Shown here: positions 46,992 through 57,288 of the stretch, one piece after another
Numbering within the stretch: the stretch's first letter is position 1
Layout: each line of letters starts with the position of its first letter
Assembly: GCA_965228695.1 (NCBI GenBank)
Contig: CBDDIB010000002.1
Span: 2,418,001-2,482,000, forward strand
Length of the DNA stretch: 64,000 nucleotides
Direction: 5' to 3'
DNA from: JAJFJD01 sp965228695
Lineage (GTDB): Bacteria; Pseudomonadota; Alphaproteobacteria; UBA8366
Program-made: the position numbers and the translations under genes
Notes under the pieces: generated by a model
Databases searched by the model: none
What the model saw: only the letters and a program-made list of their open reading frames with translations
What the model was told of the DNA's origin: nothing

Positions 46992-47455
46992 TAGAGTTCC
47001 TTCACGGCGTCGAGCACCGTTTCCACGTGTCCCGGAACGCGCACCTTGCGCCACGCCTGGCGGATAATACCGTCACCGTCGACGAGGAATGTCGAACGCT
47101 CGATGCCCATATAGGTGCGGCCATACATGCGCTTCTCCTGCCAAACATCGAAGGCTTCGCAAACGGCGCCATCTTCGTCCGATGCCAAGCGGAAGTTGAG
47201 ATCGTATTTTGCCGCGAATTTGTCGTGTTTCGCCACGGTGTCTTTCGAAACGCCGATCACGTCCACGTTAAGTTTCGAGAAATCCGGTAATGCGTCCCGA
47301 AAGCCACACGCTTCTTTCGTGCAGCCGGGGGTGTCGTCCTTGGGATAGAAATACAGCACGAATGGTTTTCCGGCGAGCGTCTTTAGGGAAACCTCGCCGC
47401 CCGCGCTGGTGGGCATCGAAAAATCCGGCGCCTTATCGCCGACGTCTGCACTCAT
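46991..47455 (-). CDS. bcp: thioredoxin-dependent peroxiredoxin (Bcp/PrxQ)
   Basis: A 154-residue atypical 2-Cys peroxiredoxin that reduces hydrogen peroxide and organic hydroperoxides. The motif DDTPGCTKEACGFRD holds the peroxidatic Cys45 and the resolving Cys50, the PrxQ arrangement. YFYPK precedes it and the family's later FLVDGDGIIRQAW segment is present. The length is typical. It is the first gene of a coupled run with the 91-residue protein, DUF1194 and DUF455; glnE lies 78 bases upstream on the same strand. Confidence 0.96.
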   Translation of the reverse strand: MSADVGDKAPDFSMPTSAGGEVSLKTLAGKPFVLYFYPKDDTPGCTKEACGFRDALPDFSKLNVDVIGVSKDTVAKHDKFAAKYDLNFRLASDEDGAVCEAFDVWQEKRMYGRTYMGIERSTFLVDGDGIIRQAWRKVRVPGHVETVLDAVKEL

Positions 47456-47533
47456 GGATTGGGTGACTCCTCGGTATTCGGTTGGAACGGTCTGTATGAT
47501 GATCTAGCGGCTTGGGTTGGCAAGTCCACGGGG

Positions 47534-50503
47534 CTATGCCGGGTCGGTTTGCCGCTCGGCTGCTTCGGCTGCCGGTTGCTCGATCAATGCCTCGAAATGC
47601 CTGCGGACATTGGTCGCGGTTTTCTCCATCGTCGCGACGAGGGCGTCGTAGTCTGCGACGCCGGCCGCTCGGACGAGGGCCCGGCGGGGGCCGTCGGCAC
47701 GGTCTTCGTCGTCGAGATTGTCGGTGGTTGTCAGTCTCAACACGGTCTGCACGCGGTGCCAAAGCCGCAGGGCATCGCCGACATCGGTCGCGAATTCGCC
47801 GTCGATCAGTTTTGCCTCGGCCAGATTGTCGATTGCCGTTACCGCGTTGCTGGACAGGATTTCCGGATGTTCCGACGCGTGCCGCAGCTGCAGATACTGA
47901 ATCATGAACTCGGCATCCACGAGCCCGCCCCGCCGATGTTTGATGTCCCAGCGTGATTGCCCGCGATGTTCCTTCGCCATGCGTTGCCGCATTTTGGCGA
48001 CGTCGATGACGAGTTGATCGGGATCCCGCGGCCGCGTCAGAATCGAATGAATTTCTTCCTCCAGCCGGTGGATCAGGTCCGGACTGCCGGCGAAAGCGCG
48101 GGCGCGGGTCAGCGCCATGAATTCCCACGTCCAGGCGGATTCGGCGTAATAGCGGCTGAACGATTCGAACCGGCTTGCGGCTGGCCCCTTGCTCCCGGAC
48201 GGGCGCAAACGCGTGTCGACCTCATACAGCCTGCCTTCGCCGGTAAGGGCTTCGATCGCGCCGACGATTCGTTGGCTGAGCCGCATGTAGTAGACACTTG
48301 TCGCAAGCGGTTTTTCGCCGTCGGACTCGTCGACGTCTTCCGGCACGTCGTACACGAAGACCAAGTCCACGTCGGATTCGGGCATGAGTTCTCGGCCGCC
48401 GAGTTTGCCGAACGCTATCGCCGCCATGCCGCCGCCCGGCACCGTGCCGTGATCGCCGCCCGGGCCCGAGAATTCTTCCTCCACGGCGGGCCACAGGTCC
48501 GCGATGACCGTCTCGGCGATGGCGGTATAAGTCGGTCCGGCGGCGTGACCGTCCACGACGCCCTGGAGAACTTGGACGCCGGTCTGAAACTTCCGGTCAT
48601 TGGTCCAACGGCGGGTGACATCCAGAATATCCTGAAAGTCGTGCGCCTCCGCGAGCGCGGCCTTGAGTTCGCGGTGCAGGGCGTCCTGTTCCGCCAGTTG
48701 ATCGAAAAAATCATGCGACAGGACATGGTCGAGTAGGTGCGGATTGCGGCTGAGCCATTCGGACAGCTTGGGCGCGTCGCCCATGATTTCCGCCACGAGG
48801 TCCAGCAGACTTGGATTCGCATAGAATAACGAAAAGAGTTGGACGCCCGAGGGCAGCCCGCTCAGAAATGCGTCGAGCCGCACGATGGCGGCGTCCGGGT
48901 CCGAGCGTTTGGCGAGGGCTTCGAGCAGCCGCGGCATCAGTTCGGTCAAAAGCTCGCGCGACCGGACGCTGCGGGTCGCGCGATAGCGGCCGGTATGCCA
49001 ACGACGGATCATCGTCGACACGGATGCGCCGTCGCCGAAGCCCATGTCTTCCAGCGTCTTGATCGTGTCCGGATGATTTTCGTTGCCCGTGAAGACCAGC
49101 GTGCCCGCGCCGCCGAGATCCGGTTCTTCCTCGAAGAGTTCCGCATAATGCGTTTCGACGAGCGATAAACGACGAACCAGGTCGTCCCGAAATGCCGCCC
49201 CGTCCGGATAACCTGCAAAAACCGCAAAATCGTCGATTTGCTCGTCGGTCTTCGGCAGGCTGTGCGTTTGATGATCATCGACCATTTGCAGGCGATGTTC
49301 GAGCCGGCGGAGGTAGCAATAGGCCTCCTGCATCTCCCGCGCTGTCGATGCTTCGATCCGGCCATGATCGGCCAGCGCATCCAACGTCTCGCAGACGTCA
49401 CTGGTTCGCAGCGTCGGCGACCGTCCGCCCCAGATGAGCTGCTGGGTTTGGGCGAAGAACTCGATTTCGCGAATGCCGCCGCGGCCCAGTTTCACGTTGT
49501 GGCCGTTGACGGCGATCGTGCCGCCGCCGCGGTAGGCGGTGATCTGCCGCTTGATGGAATGGATATCCTGGATCGCCGCGAAATCGAGATGTTTGCGCCA
49601 GATGAAGGGGCTTAGGTGTTGCAGGAACGCATTGCCCGCCTCGATGTCGCCGGCACAGGCGCGCGCCCGAATCATGGCGGCGCGCTCCCAGTTCTGCCCG
49701 ACGCTCTCATAATAGGCTTCAGCGGCGGGGATCGGGATGGCCAGGGGGGTTGCGCCCGGATCGGGCCGCAGGCGTAAATCGGTCCGAAAAACATAACCGT
49801 CCGCCGTGCGCTCATCCATCACCCGCATCAGCAGCCGGGCCAGGCGCACCATTTCCTGCGGCAGTTCATCCCGGTCCGAACAGTCGAGCTTGCCCGGCTC
49901 GTATAGGATCATGATGTCGATGTCGCTGGAGTAGTTCAGCTCCTGAGCGCCAAGTTTGCCAAGCGCCAGGACCACCACGCCGGACTCGGCTTCGGGCGTA
50001 TCCCCCGGCGGCAATGAGAACGCGCCGTTCGTCGATAGTTGGCGCAACAGTCCCCGGACCGTGAGGTTGAGCGATACATCCGCGAGATCGCTCAAGGCGC
50101 GGGTGACCTGACCGATGGGCCAGACCTCCGCTATATCGGCAAGGGCGATCAGAAGGGCTGCCCGGTTCTTTGCCTGGCGCAGGACTGGCATCATCTTCTC
50201 GGCGGACGCCTCCTCCGCCAAATCGACCTTCAGTTGAGTGATGATTTCTTCGAAAACCTTTTCGGGCCCCCGTTCGAGGGCCCTTACGGCGATTTCCGGG
50301 TTGCGGACCAGCAATTGAGCCAGGTAAGGGCTATTCCCGAAAATTGCCTCTAGGACCGACTTGCCGACCCGATCCTCCAGAACGGCACGCATCTCATCGC
50401 CGAAATCCGAAGAATCGGCGGTTTCCCGCCATCGTTCCATCCCCAGGGCTGTGCGCTCGGGGTTAGCGGGTTTCGGGAGTTTTTCGACCTGTATCGGGAT
50501 CAT
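47534..50503 (-). CDS. glnE: bifunctional glutamine synthetase adenylyltransferase/adenylyl-removing enzyme
   Basis: A 989-residue regulator of nitrogen assimilation that adenylylates and deadenylylates glutamine synthetase in response to PII signals. Each half has a nucleotidyltransferase domain: the N-terminal removing half shows LGKLGAQELNYSSDIDIM near residue 185, and the C-terminal transferase half shows FGKLGGRELMPESDVDLVF near residue 695, with the paired Asp metal ligands. GlnD-PII-UTase-like helical domains follow each. The length matches the family (about 950-1000). The start is ATG; the next gene upstream is divergent. Confidence 0.96.
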   Translation of the reverse strand: MIPIQVEKLPKPANPERTALGMERWRETADSSDFGDEMRAVLEDRVGKSVLEAIFGNSPYLAQLLVRNPEIAVRALERGPEKVFEEIITQLKVDLAEEASAEKMMPVLRQAKNRAALLIALADIAEVWPIGQVTRALSDLADVSLNLTVRGLLRQLSTNGAFSLPPGDTPEAESGVVVLALGKLGAQELNYSSDIDIMILYEPGKLDCSDRDELPQEMVRLARLLMRVMDERTADGYVFRTDLRLRPDPGATPLAIPIPAAEAYYESVGQNWERAAMIRARACAGDIEAGNAFLQHLSPFIWRKHLDFAAIQDIHSIKRQITAYRGGGTIAVNGHNVKLGRGGIREIEFFAQTQQLIWGGRSPTLRTSDVCETLDALADHGRIEASTAREMQEAYCYLRRLEHRLQMVDDHQTHSLPKTDEQIDDFAVFAGYPDGAAFRDDLVRRLSLVETHYAELFEEEPDLGGAGTLVFTGNENHPDTIKTLEDMGFGDGASVSTMIRRWHTGRYRATRSVRSRELLTELMPRLLEALAKRSDPDAAIVRLDAFLSGLPSGVQLFSLFYANPSLLDLVAEIMGDAPKLSEWLSRNPHLLDHVLSHDFFDQLAEQDALHRELKAALAEAHDFQDILDVTRRWTNDRKFQTGVQVLQGVVDGHAAGPTYTAIAETVIADLWPAVEEEFSGPGGDHGTVPGGGMAAIAFGKLGGRELMPESDVDLVFVYDVPEDVDESDGEKPLATSVYYMRLSQRIVGAIEALTGEGRLYEVDTRLRPSGSKGPAASRFESFSRYYAESAWTWEFMALTRARAFAGSPDLIHRLEEEIHSILTRPRDPDQLVIDVAKMRQRMAKEHRGQSRWDIKHRRGGLVDAEFMIQYLQLRHASEHPEILSSNAVTAIDNLAEAKLIDGEFATDVGDALRLWHRVQTVLRLTTTDNLDDEDRADGPRRALVRAAGVADYDALVATMEKTATNVRRHFEALIEQPAAEAAERQTDPA

Positions 50504-50592
50504 CTGCGGCTCTGAAACTCTTCGGAAATCCTGGGAAATTCGGCGAAAATCACTATATTAGGTCAATCGTGTAAGCGGAGCCCGGGGGACCC

Positions 50593-53500
50593 TTGCGCAG
50601 TATATGCATACGTGTGGCACAGGTCGCTGTCACCGTCATTCTAGGCGTTACGATTCTCGTCAGTCTCGGGTTGTGGCGTCTGTCCCAGGGACCGGTTTCG
50701 CTCAACTTTCTCGCCCCGGCATTGGAACGCAGTTTTGCCGTGAGCGATACGTCCTTTGCGGTCGAGGTCGATGATACGTCGCTGGTCTGGGGCGGCTGGA
50801 AGCGGGTGATCGACATCCGCAGCCGAAACGTGCGGGTTTTCGCGGCGGACGGAAATCTGGTTGCGTTGCTGCCGGATGTCTCGATCGGCCTTTCGTTTAC
50901 CGGCCTCATGCGGGGCGACCTCGCCGTGTCGCGGCTGGATGTGTTCGGCCTGCGGGCCGTGTTGGAGCGGTTCCCGGACGGCCGCTTCGGTTTCCAGATG
51001 CCGACTGATGCGGACGGGACGAAGAAGCGCGAAGGCGCGCTGGCCGACGCCGCGGAGGATTTTCTGCGGCCGATGCGCGAACGGACGGGACCGTTTCGAT
51101 ACCTCCAACGGTTCTCGGTCCTCGAAGGACGGTTCCAATTCATCGACCGTATGACCGGCGAGATTTGGGCGATCCCGCAAGCCGAAATCATCACGGAATT
51201 TTTGCGCGATGCGATCGAAACGCGGTTGGCGCTGGGGGTTGACGCCGACGGCCAGCGAATGCGGTTGCTGGCCACTATTCTGCATGATCGCCGCAGCCGC
51301 AGAATTGGGGGGCGGGCCGATTTCGACCGGTTGGAGCCATCGGTCATTGCGCGCGCGTTCCCTTACTTGAATCAACTCGCGGACATCCGCGCACCCTTTT
51401 CCGGCAACGTCAACTTCGAGATCGCGCATGACTGGCAGCTTCTTGGTTTGCGTCTGCAGTTGGTCAGCGGGTTCGGCCAGGCCACGTTCGCGATGGCGTA
51501 TCCATCCGGCAGCGAGCTGGTTCAGGTCAGCGCGCGGTTGAACGCCATTCGGCTGGCGAGCTTGGCGCGCGCGACGCCGGCGCTGTCGCCACTAGCCGGG
51601 TTGGATATTCCGGTGAGCGGCGTGCTCGAAGGCGTCGCCGATCCGACCGGCATCTTTCAGTTAACGGACGTCGACCTGATCAGCGGTGCCGGGCAAGTGG
51701 ATTTGCCGGGCGTTTTTTCGGAGACCATGAAAATCTCGGGTGCGCGTTTGTCGGCGGATATCGATGGTGCGACTTCCACGGCCAAGGTCCGGGAGTTTTC
51801 CGTCGACTTTGGCGCAACCAAGGTTTCCACGACCGGGCGCATCCGTCGCAATGAGACGGGCTATACGATGGCCGTCGATGGAAAGGTCGCGGCGCTGCCG
51901 CTGCGTGAACTCGGGAAGTATTGGCCGCCGGGAGTCGGCGTCAGCGCGCGGCAATGGGTTACCAGCAACATCGTCGAAGGGACGGTCACCGAAGGGACCG
52001 TGTCGCTGGCGTTGAAGATGCCGGTCGAAAATGACAAGACAACCGTTGAGGTCGAGTCGATCGACGGCACGCTGCATTATCACGGTCTGTCGATCAGATA
52101 CTGGGAGCCGCTTCCCAAGGTCGTCAATGTCGGCGGGACGGCGACCTTCGACGCACAGGGGTTCAAGTTCGCCGTGAGCAGCGGCCGATTGAACGATCTC
52201 GCGCTGGAGAAGGCGTCGGTCGACATTACCGGGCTCGATGCCGAGGATCAGGCGATTGCGATCGATGCCGCGCTCCGCGGCTCGGCGCGAACGCTGGCGC
52301 AAATTCTGGATCGTAAGCCGCTCGGTTATGTCTCTGAGATTGGCATAAGCCCGGCCGCGATTTCAGGCGAAGCGGTCGTCCGGACGAAATTCGAATTCCC
52401 GTTGATCACCGACCTTGATGCCGGGGACATCACGATTACCGCTTCGGCAGGGCTGGGCAAATTGGCGGTGTCGCCGGCCCCGTTCGGGTTGACGCCGCGC
52501 GATGGCGACTTTCGTCTGAAGGTAAACAACGCGGGGCTCAGTGCGACCGGCACGGTGCGGCTTTTCGCCAGCCCGGCCACCATCGACTGGCGCGAAGACT
52601 TCAGGAAAGACGCGAAGGTCAAGACCAACCTCGTGGTCTCCGGCCGGCTTCCGGATTTATCGCGGCCGGGATTCGGCGTGCCGCCGACCGATATGATCAA
52701 GGGTCCCTCCGATGTAAACGTGGTCGTTACCGCGCGGTCGGATGGCAGCACGGAGATCCTCGCTGGTTTCGAGTTGGGCGATGCCGCCGTGGATTTGAAG
52801 CAAGTCGGCTGGACCAAGCCGATCGGAGTCCCGGGTACGGCGAATGTCGTCGTTTCCCTGGATCGGAGCGGCGTGCGTGCGGTCGAGAAATTCAGCGTCG
52901 AGGCCGGGACTTCGAAATTGCTGGGGTCGGCCAAGCCGCGCGCCAAGGATCGCGCCGTGTGGCGGGTCAATATCGAAGAATTCAAAAATGCCGGCAGCGA
53001 TCTGGCCGGCCGGATCGACATCGGTGCAAGCGGGGAGATCGCCGCAACGGTAACGGGACGCCGCTTCGATGTGGGCGCAATTCTGGACGCCGAAGAAGAG
53101 AAGCGCGAACAGCCGCCGGCCGCAGATGAGCCCGGCCTCCGTCTGAATGCCCATTTCGATGAACTGCGATGGGGGCCGGACCGAAAACTGCGGCAGGCGA
53201 ATTTGCTGCTGCATCGCCAGCAGGGCGCCGTGCGCGGATTGCTCCTGGACGGTCGGTTGGGCAAGCAGGGGAAACTCGACATCAAATTCCTGCCCGGCCC
53301 CGATGGCCAAATCCTGCGGATCGTCGCGGATGACTTCGGCGAGGTTCTGTCGATGTCGCCGACGAAAGGCCGCGTTTCCGGCGGCACGCTGCTGGTCCGG
53401 GGCGTTCGGCCATCGCCCGATGCGCCGATCGAAGGAGATTTCTTCGCCTCCAAATTCAGGCTGTCGAAAGCGCCGACGCTCGCCAAGGTCCTGCAGGTCG

Positions 53501-53919
53501 CGTCCCTGACCGGCATCGGCGCGGCCATGTCGAAAAAAGGATTGGACTTCGACGCATTCGAGGGTCGATTCGTCTACAAGGACAACCGGGTGACGTTCTC
53601 CAAAGCCAGCGCGCATGGCTCGTCGATCGGGGTAACCGTCAATGGCATATTGGATTTGGATGCCGATACGGCGAATTTGGGGGGCACGCTGGTGCCCGCG
53701 TATTCGTTCAACCGTGCCATCGGGAAGATACCGGTGATCGGATCATTGTTGACCGGTGGCGAGAACGAAGGCGTGTTCGCGGCGACTTACCGAGTGGCCG
53801 GACCGCTCGAAAAGCCGAAAATTTCGGTAAATCCGTTGTCGGCGCTGGCGCCGGGATTCCTGCGCAACCTGTTCGGGCTGGGTGCGGGAAAGCCGCAGGG
53901 CGAGACGCCCGCCAATTAA
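50593..53919 (+). CDS. large AsmA-like / DUF3971 (YhdP-family) envelope protein
   Basis: An 1108-residue protein with one N-terminal membrane helix (about residues 8-28) and a very long periplasmic part built of beta-strand repeats, ending in an AsmA-like C-terminal region. YhdP, TamB and AsmA relatives form hydrophobic grooves that carry phospholipids to the outer membrane. The end of the protein has YKDNRVTFSKASAHGSSIGV and GGTLVPAYSFNRAIGKIPVIG, a segment characteristic of the family. The start is TTG at 50593, with GGGGG upstream; a GTG at 50614 is an alternative. It converges with tyrS, with 15 bases between their stops. Confidence 0.87.
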   Translation: MRSICIRVAQVAVTVILGVTILVSLGLWRLSQGPVSLNFLAPALERSFAVSDTSFAVEVDDTSLVWGGWKRVIDIRSRNVRVFAADGNLVALLPDVSIGLSFTGLMRGDLAVSRLDVFGLRAVLERFPDGRFGFQMPTDADGTKKREGALADAAEDFLRPMRERTGPFRYLQRFSVLEGRFQFIDRMTGEIWAIPQAEIITEFLRDAIETRLALGVDADGQRMRLLATILHDRRSRRIGGRADFDRLEPSVIARAFPYLNQLADIRAPFSGNVNFEIAHDWQLLGLRLQLVSGFGQATFAMAYPSGSELVQVSARLNAIRLASLARATPALSPLAGLDIPVSGVLEGVADPTGIFQLTDVDLISGAGQVDLPGVFSETMKISGARLSADIDGATSTAKVREFSVDFGATKVSTTGRIRRNETGYTMAVDGKVAALPLRELGKYWPPGVGVSARQWVTSNIVEGTVTEGTVSLALKMPVENDKTTVEVESIDGTLHYHGLSIRYWEPLPKVVNVGGTATFDAQGFKFAVSSGRLNDLALEKASVDITGLDAEDQAIAIDAALRGSARTLAQILDRKPLGYVSEIGISPAAISGEAVVRTKFEFPLITDLDAGDITITASAGLGKLAVSPAPFGLTPRDGDFRLKVNNAGLSATGTVRLFASPATIDWREDFRKDAKVKTNLVVSGRLPDLSRPGFGVPPTDMIKGPSDVNVVVTARSDGSTEILAGFELGDAAVDLKQVGWTKPIGVPGTANVVVSLDRSGVRAVEKFSVEAGTSKLLGSAKPRAKDRAVWRVNIEEFKNAGSDLAGRIDIGASGEIAATVTGRRFDVGAILDAEEEKREQPPAADEPGLRLNAHFDELRWGPDRKLRQANLLLHRQQGAVRGLLLDGRLGKQGKLDIKFLPGPDGQILRIVADDFGEVLSMSPTKGRVSGGTLLVRGVRPSPDAPIEGDFFASKFRLSKAPTLAKVLQVASLTGIGAAMSKKGLDFDAFEGRFVYKDNRVTFSKASAHGSSIGVTVNGILDLDADTANLGGTLVPAYSFNRAIGKIPVIGSLLTGGENEGVFAATYRVAGPLEKPKISVNPLSALAPGFLRNLFGLGAGKPQGETPAN

Positions 53920-53934
53920 TCGGCGACTCCTTGT

Positions 53935-55188
53935 CTAGCTAGGCCGGACCAGCGCGTGGCGCTTCTTGCCGGCGGATAGCTTGATGACGCCTTGATCGTT
54001 CATGTCGGCAAGGGATACGGTCCGGCCTTCGTCGTCGATCTTCTCGTCGTTGATGCGGGCGCCGCCGCCGCGGATGAGGCGCCTGGCCTCGCCGTTGCTC
54101 TGGTTCAAGCCTGCGCGCGCCATCAGCACGAAGGCCGGAATGCCGTCTTCCAGTTCGCCTTTGGGCACGTCGATGCTGGGCAGGTCGGATCCGAAATTAC
54201 CGTCGACGAATGTCTTGCGCGCGGTTTCGGCCGCCGCGCCCGCCGCGTCGTCGCCCCGGCACAGCCGGGTGGCCTCGTTGGCGAGCGTGATCTTGGCGTC
54301 GTTGATCTCCGCACCTTCCAGCGCTTCCAGGCGTTCGATCTCGTCGACCGGCAACTCCGTGAACAGGCGAAGAAAGCGGCCGACATCGGCGTCTTCCGTG
54401 TTGCGCCAGTATTGCCAATAGTCGTAGGCCGGCAGCTTATCGTCATTCAGCCAGACAGCGCCGCTCGCGGTCTTGCCCATCTTGGCGCCGCTTGCCGTGG
54501 TCATCAGCGGCGTGGTCAGACCGTACAGCTCCATCTGCGCGGAGCGGCGGCCGAGTTCGACGCCGTTCACGATGTTGCCCCACTGGTCGGAACCGCCCAT
54601 CTGCAGACGGCATTCATAGCGGTGGCCCAGTTCGACGAAGTCGTAGGCCTGCAGCACCATGTAGTTGAATTCCAGGAAGCTCAGCGGCTGTTCGCGCTCC
54701 AGGCGCAGCTTCACGGAATCGAAAGACAGCATCCGGTTGACCGAGAAGTGGCGGCCGTATTCACGCAGGAACTCGATATAGGCCAGTTCGTCGAGCCATT
54801 CGGCGTTGTTCACCATGATGGCGTCGGTCGGCCCTTCGCCGAAGGTCAGGAATTTCTCGAAGACTCCCTTGATGCCGTCGATATTGCGGTCGATATCCGC
54901 CTCGGTCAGCAGTTGGCGCTGCTCGTCCTTGCCCGAGGGATCGCCGATTTTGGTGGTCCCGCCGCCCATCAGCACGATCGGCTTGTGGCCGGTCTGCTGC
55001 AGCAGCCGCAACAGCATGATCGGAACCAGACTGCCGACGTGCAGCGAGTCCGCCGTCGCGTCGAAGCCGATATAGGCCGACACCGGTCCTTCGGTGCAGA
55101 GCTTGTCGAGGGCTTCCGAATCGGTGCATTGATGCAGGAATCCCCGCTCGCCGACGGCGTTAAGGAAATCCGAACGAAGCGCGGTCAT
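53935..55188 (-). CDS. tyrS: tyrosyl-tRNA synthetase
   Basis: A 417-residue class I synthetase. The HIGH-equivalent is HVGS in DATADSLHVGSL (about residue 47), and the KMSKS-equivalent is KMGKT (about residue 235). The tyrosine-binding region includes MGGSDQWGNI. A C-terminal S4 domain ends the protein (from ARRLIRGGGARIND). The ATG at 55188 starts the family-typical N terminus; the open frame up to 55605 is a shadow of anmK. It is divergent from anmK with a 59-base gap, a common alphaproteobacterial arrangement. Confidence 0.97.
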   Translation of the reverse strand: MTALRSDFLNAVGERGFLHQCTDSEALDKLCTEGPVSAYIGFDATADSLHVGSLVPIMLLRLLQQTGHKPIVLMGGGTTKIGDPSGKDEQRQLLTEADIDRNIDGIKGVFEKFLTFGEGPTDAIMVNNAEWLDELAYIEFLREYGRHFSVNRMLSFDSVKLRLEREQPLSFLEFNYMVLQAYDFVELGHRYECRLQMGGSDQWGNIVNGVELGRRSAQMELYGLTTPLMTTASGAKMGKTASGAVWLNDDKLPAYDYWQYWRNTEDADVGRFLRLFTELPVDEIERLEALEGAEINDAKITLANEATRLCRGDDAAGAAAETARKTFVDGNFGSDLPSIDVPKGELEDGIPAFVLMARAGLNQSNGEARRLIRGGGARINDEKIDDEGRTVSLADMNDQGVIKLSAGKKRHALVRPS

Positions 55189-55247
55189 GGTTCTGTCTTG
55201 CCTTGCGAAAAGGGCGGTTCGTTTAACACAATCGGTACCGGCGAACA

Positions 55248-56363
55248 ATGACATCCACCGGCACGGCAAAACGCGATGAACCGGTTTTGGCCCTGGGTCT
55301 GATGAGCGGCACCTCGCTGGACGGGATCGACGCCGCCTTGCTGGAAACCGATGGCGACGGCGTGGCCGCGCCGGCCGGTGCCCTGACCGTACCCTATGAA
55401 ACCGGATTGCGGGAACGACTGCGCGCTTGCCTCGGCCGGGAGACCCGCGATCCCGAAACCGATACCGTCGAACGGGACATGACTCTGGCGCATGCGGCCG
55501 CGGTCGAGGCCTTGCTGCGCGCCAGCGGCCGGACGGCGGCGGACGTGCAGGTGATCGGTTTTCATGGCCATACCTTGCTGCACCGGCCCGAGCGTCAGTG
55601 GACATGGCAATTGGGCGACGCGGCCCTCCTGGCGTCGCGGACGGGGATCAATGTCGTGGGCGATATTCGAATTGCGGACGTCGAGGCGGGCGGGCAGGGT
55701 GCGCCGCTGGCGCCCGCCTTTCACGCCGCGATTACGGTGCCCATGGAGAAGCCGGTCGCCGTTCTGAATCTGGGCGGCGTCGGTAATGTCACCTGGGTTG
55801 GGGCGGACGTCGGGAACGATCGGACGCTTGTCGCGTTCGATACCGGGCCGGGAAATGCCCTGATCGACGATTGGATGGGGCGTATGACCGGCAAAGCGTT
55901 CGATGTGGATGGGCGCAGGGCGGCGGCCGGTACCGTCGACCAAGCCGCCTTGGGAAAATTGCTGGCGCATCCGTATTTCGCTGCACCGCCGCCGAAATCG
56001 CTGGACCGCGATGATTTCGATTTTCAAATCATCGAGGGGCTGACGGTCGAAGACGGGGCCGCGACGCTGACCGCCTTTACGGCGGCTGCGGTAGCGCGCG
56101 CGGCCGGCCTGCTGCCGGAACCGCCGGTACGGTGGTTGGTCACCGGTGGCGGACGGCATAACCCGACCATGATGGACATGCTGTCCGCTGCGCTGGATGC
56201 CCCCGTCCTCCCGGTGGAAGATGCCGGTTGGGATGGCGATGCGCTGGAAGCGCAGGCCTTCGCCTACCTCGCCGTCCGGTCGCTGCGGAACCTGCCGTTA
56301 AGCTGGCCGGGGACGACGGGCGTGCAGCGGCCGCAGACCGGCGGCCGATTGTTCACCGCTTAG
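55248..56363 (+). CDS. anmK: anhydro-N-acetylmuramic acid kinase
   Basis: A 371-residue sugar kinase of the ASKHA fold that cleaves and phosphorylates 1,6-anhydroMurNAc to MurNAc-6-P during cell-wall recycling. Family segments are LMSGTSLDGIDAALLE (phosphate loop, residues 17-32), GFHGHTLLHRP, NLGGVGNVTWV, FDTGPGNALIDDWM and the nucleotide-binding VTGGGRHNPTMM. Its stop interlocks with the convergent hydrolase stop in TTAG. It complements the amidase, carboxypeptidase and PBP1A also found in this window. Confidence 0.96.
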   Translation: MTSTGTAKRDEPVLALGLMSGTSLDGIDAALLETDGDGVAAPAGALTVPYETGLRERLRACLGRETRDPETDTVERDMTLAHAAAVEALLRASGRTAADVQVIGFHGHTLLHRPERQWTWQLGDAALLASRTGINVVGDIRIADVEAGGQGAPLAPAFHAAITVPMEKPVAVLNLGGVGNVTWVGADVGNDRTLVAFDTGPGNALIDDWMGRMTGKAFDVDGRRAAAGTVDQAALGKLLAHPYFAAPPPKSLDRDDFDFQIIEGLTVEDGAATLTAFTAAAVARAAGLLPEPPVRWLVTGGGRHNPTMMDMLSAALDAPVLPVEDAGWDGDALEAQAFAYLAVRSLRNLPLSWPGTTGVQRPQTGGRLFTA

Positions 56364-57025
56364 CTGGCGGCCGATTGGTCGTCAGCGGGCGCGAGCGCGT
56401 CATCCAAGTAGGTGGTCACGACCGCGTCCATCTCTTCAAGCTGGCCCGTGAAGAAATGATTGGCTTTCGAAACCGTCTCATGATCAATGGCGATGCCGCG
56501 TTGCTGGCGCAGTTTCTCGACCAGCTTCGTCACCGAATCTGCGGGGACGATCTCGTCCTCGGACCCGGTCACCATCAGACCGGACGCGGGACAGGGCGCC
56601 AGGAAACTGAAATCATACATATTCGCCGGCGGCGCGATCGAGATGAAGCCGTCGATTTCCGGCCGCCGCATCAGCAACTGCATGCCGATCCATGCCCCGA
56701 AGGAGAATCCGCCGATCCAGCATCCCCGAGCATTCTGATTGAAGCTCTGCATCCAATCCAACGCAGTCGCCGCATCGGAAAGTTCGCCTTCGCCCCGCGC
56801 GAAAGTTCCCTGCGATCGGCCGACACCCCGGAAATTGAAGCGCAGGCAGGAAAATCCACGCCGCACGAAGTTCTGGTAGATCGTGTAGACCACCTTGTTG
56901 TTCATCGTGCCGCCATGCTGCGGATGGGGATGAAGGAACAGGGCGATCGGTGCGTTGGTTTCCTGGCTATGGTGATAACGGCCTTCGAGCCGGCCCTCCG
57001 GCCCGTTGATGATCACTTCTGGCAT
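56360..57025 (-). CDS. alpha/beta hydrolase (COG2945-type)
   Basis: A 221-residue cytosolic alpha/beta hydrolase. The nucleophile elbow is GGFSFGAW (Ser about residue 106), the oxyanion segment is LHPHPQHGGTMNNKVV near residue 31, the acid lies in TGSEDEIVPAD, and the catalytic His is in KANHFFTG near residue 190. It resembles predicted carboxylesterases; the substrate is unknown. The start is ATG at 57025. It converges with anmK (4-base overlap). The 263 bases upstream lead to the divergent cysE. Confidence 0.88.
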   Translation of the reverse strand: MPEVIINGPEGRLEGRYHHSQETNAPIALFLHPHPQHGGTMNNKVVYTIYQNFVRRGFSCLRFNFRGVGRSQGTFARGEGELSDAATALDWMQSFNQNARGCWIGGFSFGAWIGMQLLMRRPEIDGFISIAPPANMYDFSFLAPCPASGLMVTGSEDEIVPADSVTKLVEKLRQQRGIAIDHETVSKANHFFTGQLEEMDAVVTTYLDDALAPADDQSAAS

Positions 57026-57237
57026 GATGGGGTTACCGTTTAATCCTTAGTCGTTGCGCCGGGTTAGGGCTGAGCGAACCCGGCATCTGCGTTCGGCGGT
57101 CTGCGGTGCGGGTGTAACGATTATTGTGGCGGCCTCTTGAATTCTTGACCGCTGCACTAGGTCATTCTATATCCACATCGACATATGAACCGGTTAAAGA
57201 CACGCCTAAAGCCCTTGGGGCATGCCGGTTGGGTAGC

Positions 57238-57285
57238 GCCTAATAAACCGCGAATCTGTTTGAAAATAAAGATTAGGCATTTTTT
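57238..57285 (+). promoter_or_regulatory. terminator-like hairpin covering the cysE ribosome-binding site
   Basis: GCCTAAT (57238-57244) pairs perfectly with ATTAGGC (57272-57278) across a 27-base loop, followed by a run of six T ending 3 bases before the cysE ATG. The only Shine-Dalgarno-like sequence (TTAGG) lies in the 3' arm. The long loop weakens the case for a plain terminator; an attenuator or a translational switch is possible. Confidence 0.4.
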
Positions 57286-57288
57286 ACC

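Noticed and set aside
55189..55605. N-terminally extended tyrS
   Set aside because: The added 139 residues are the antisense of anmK; the TyrS family starts at the ATG at 55188.
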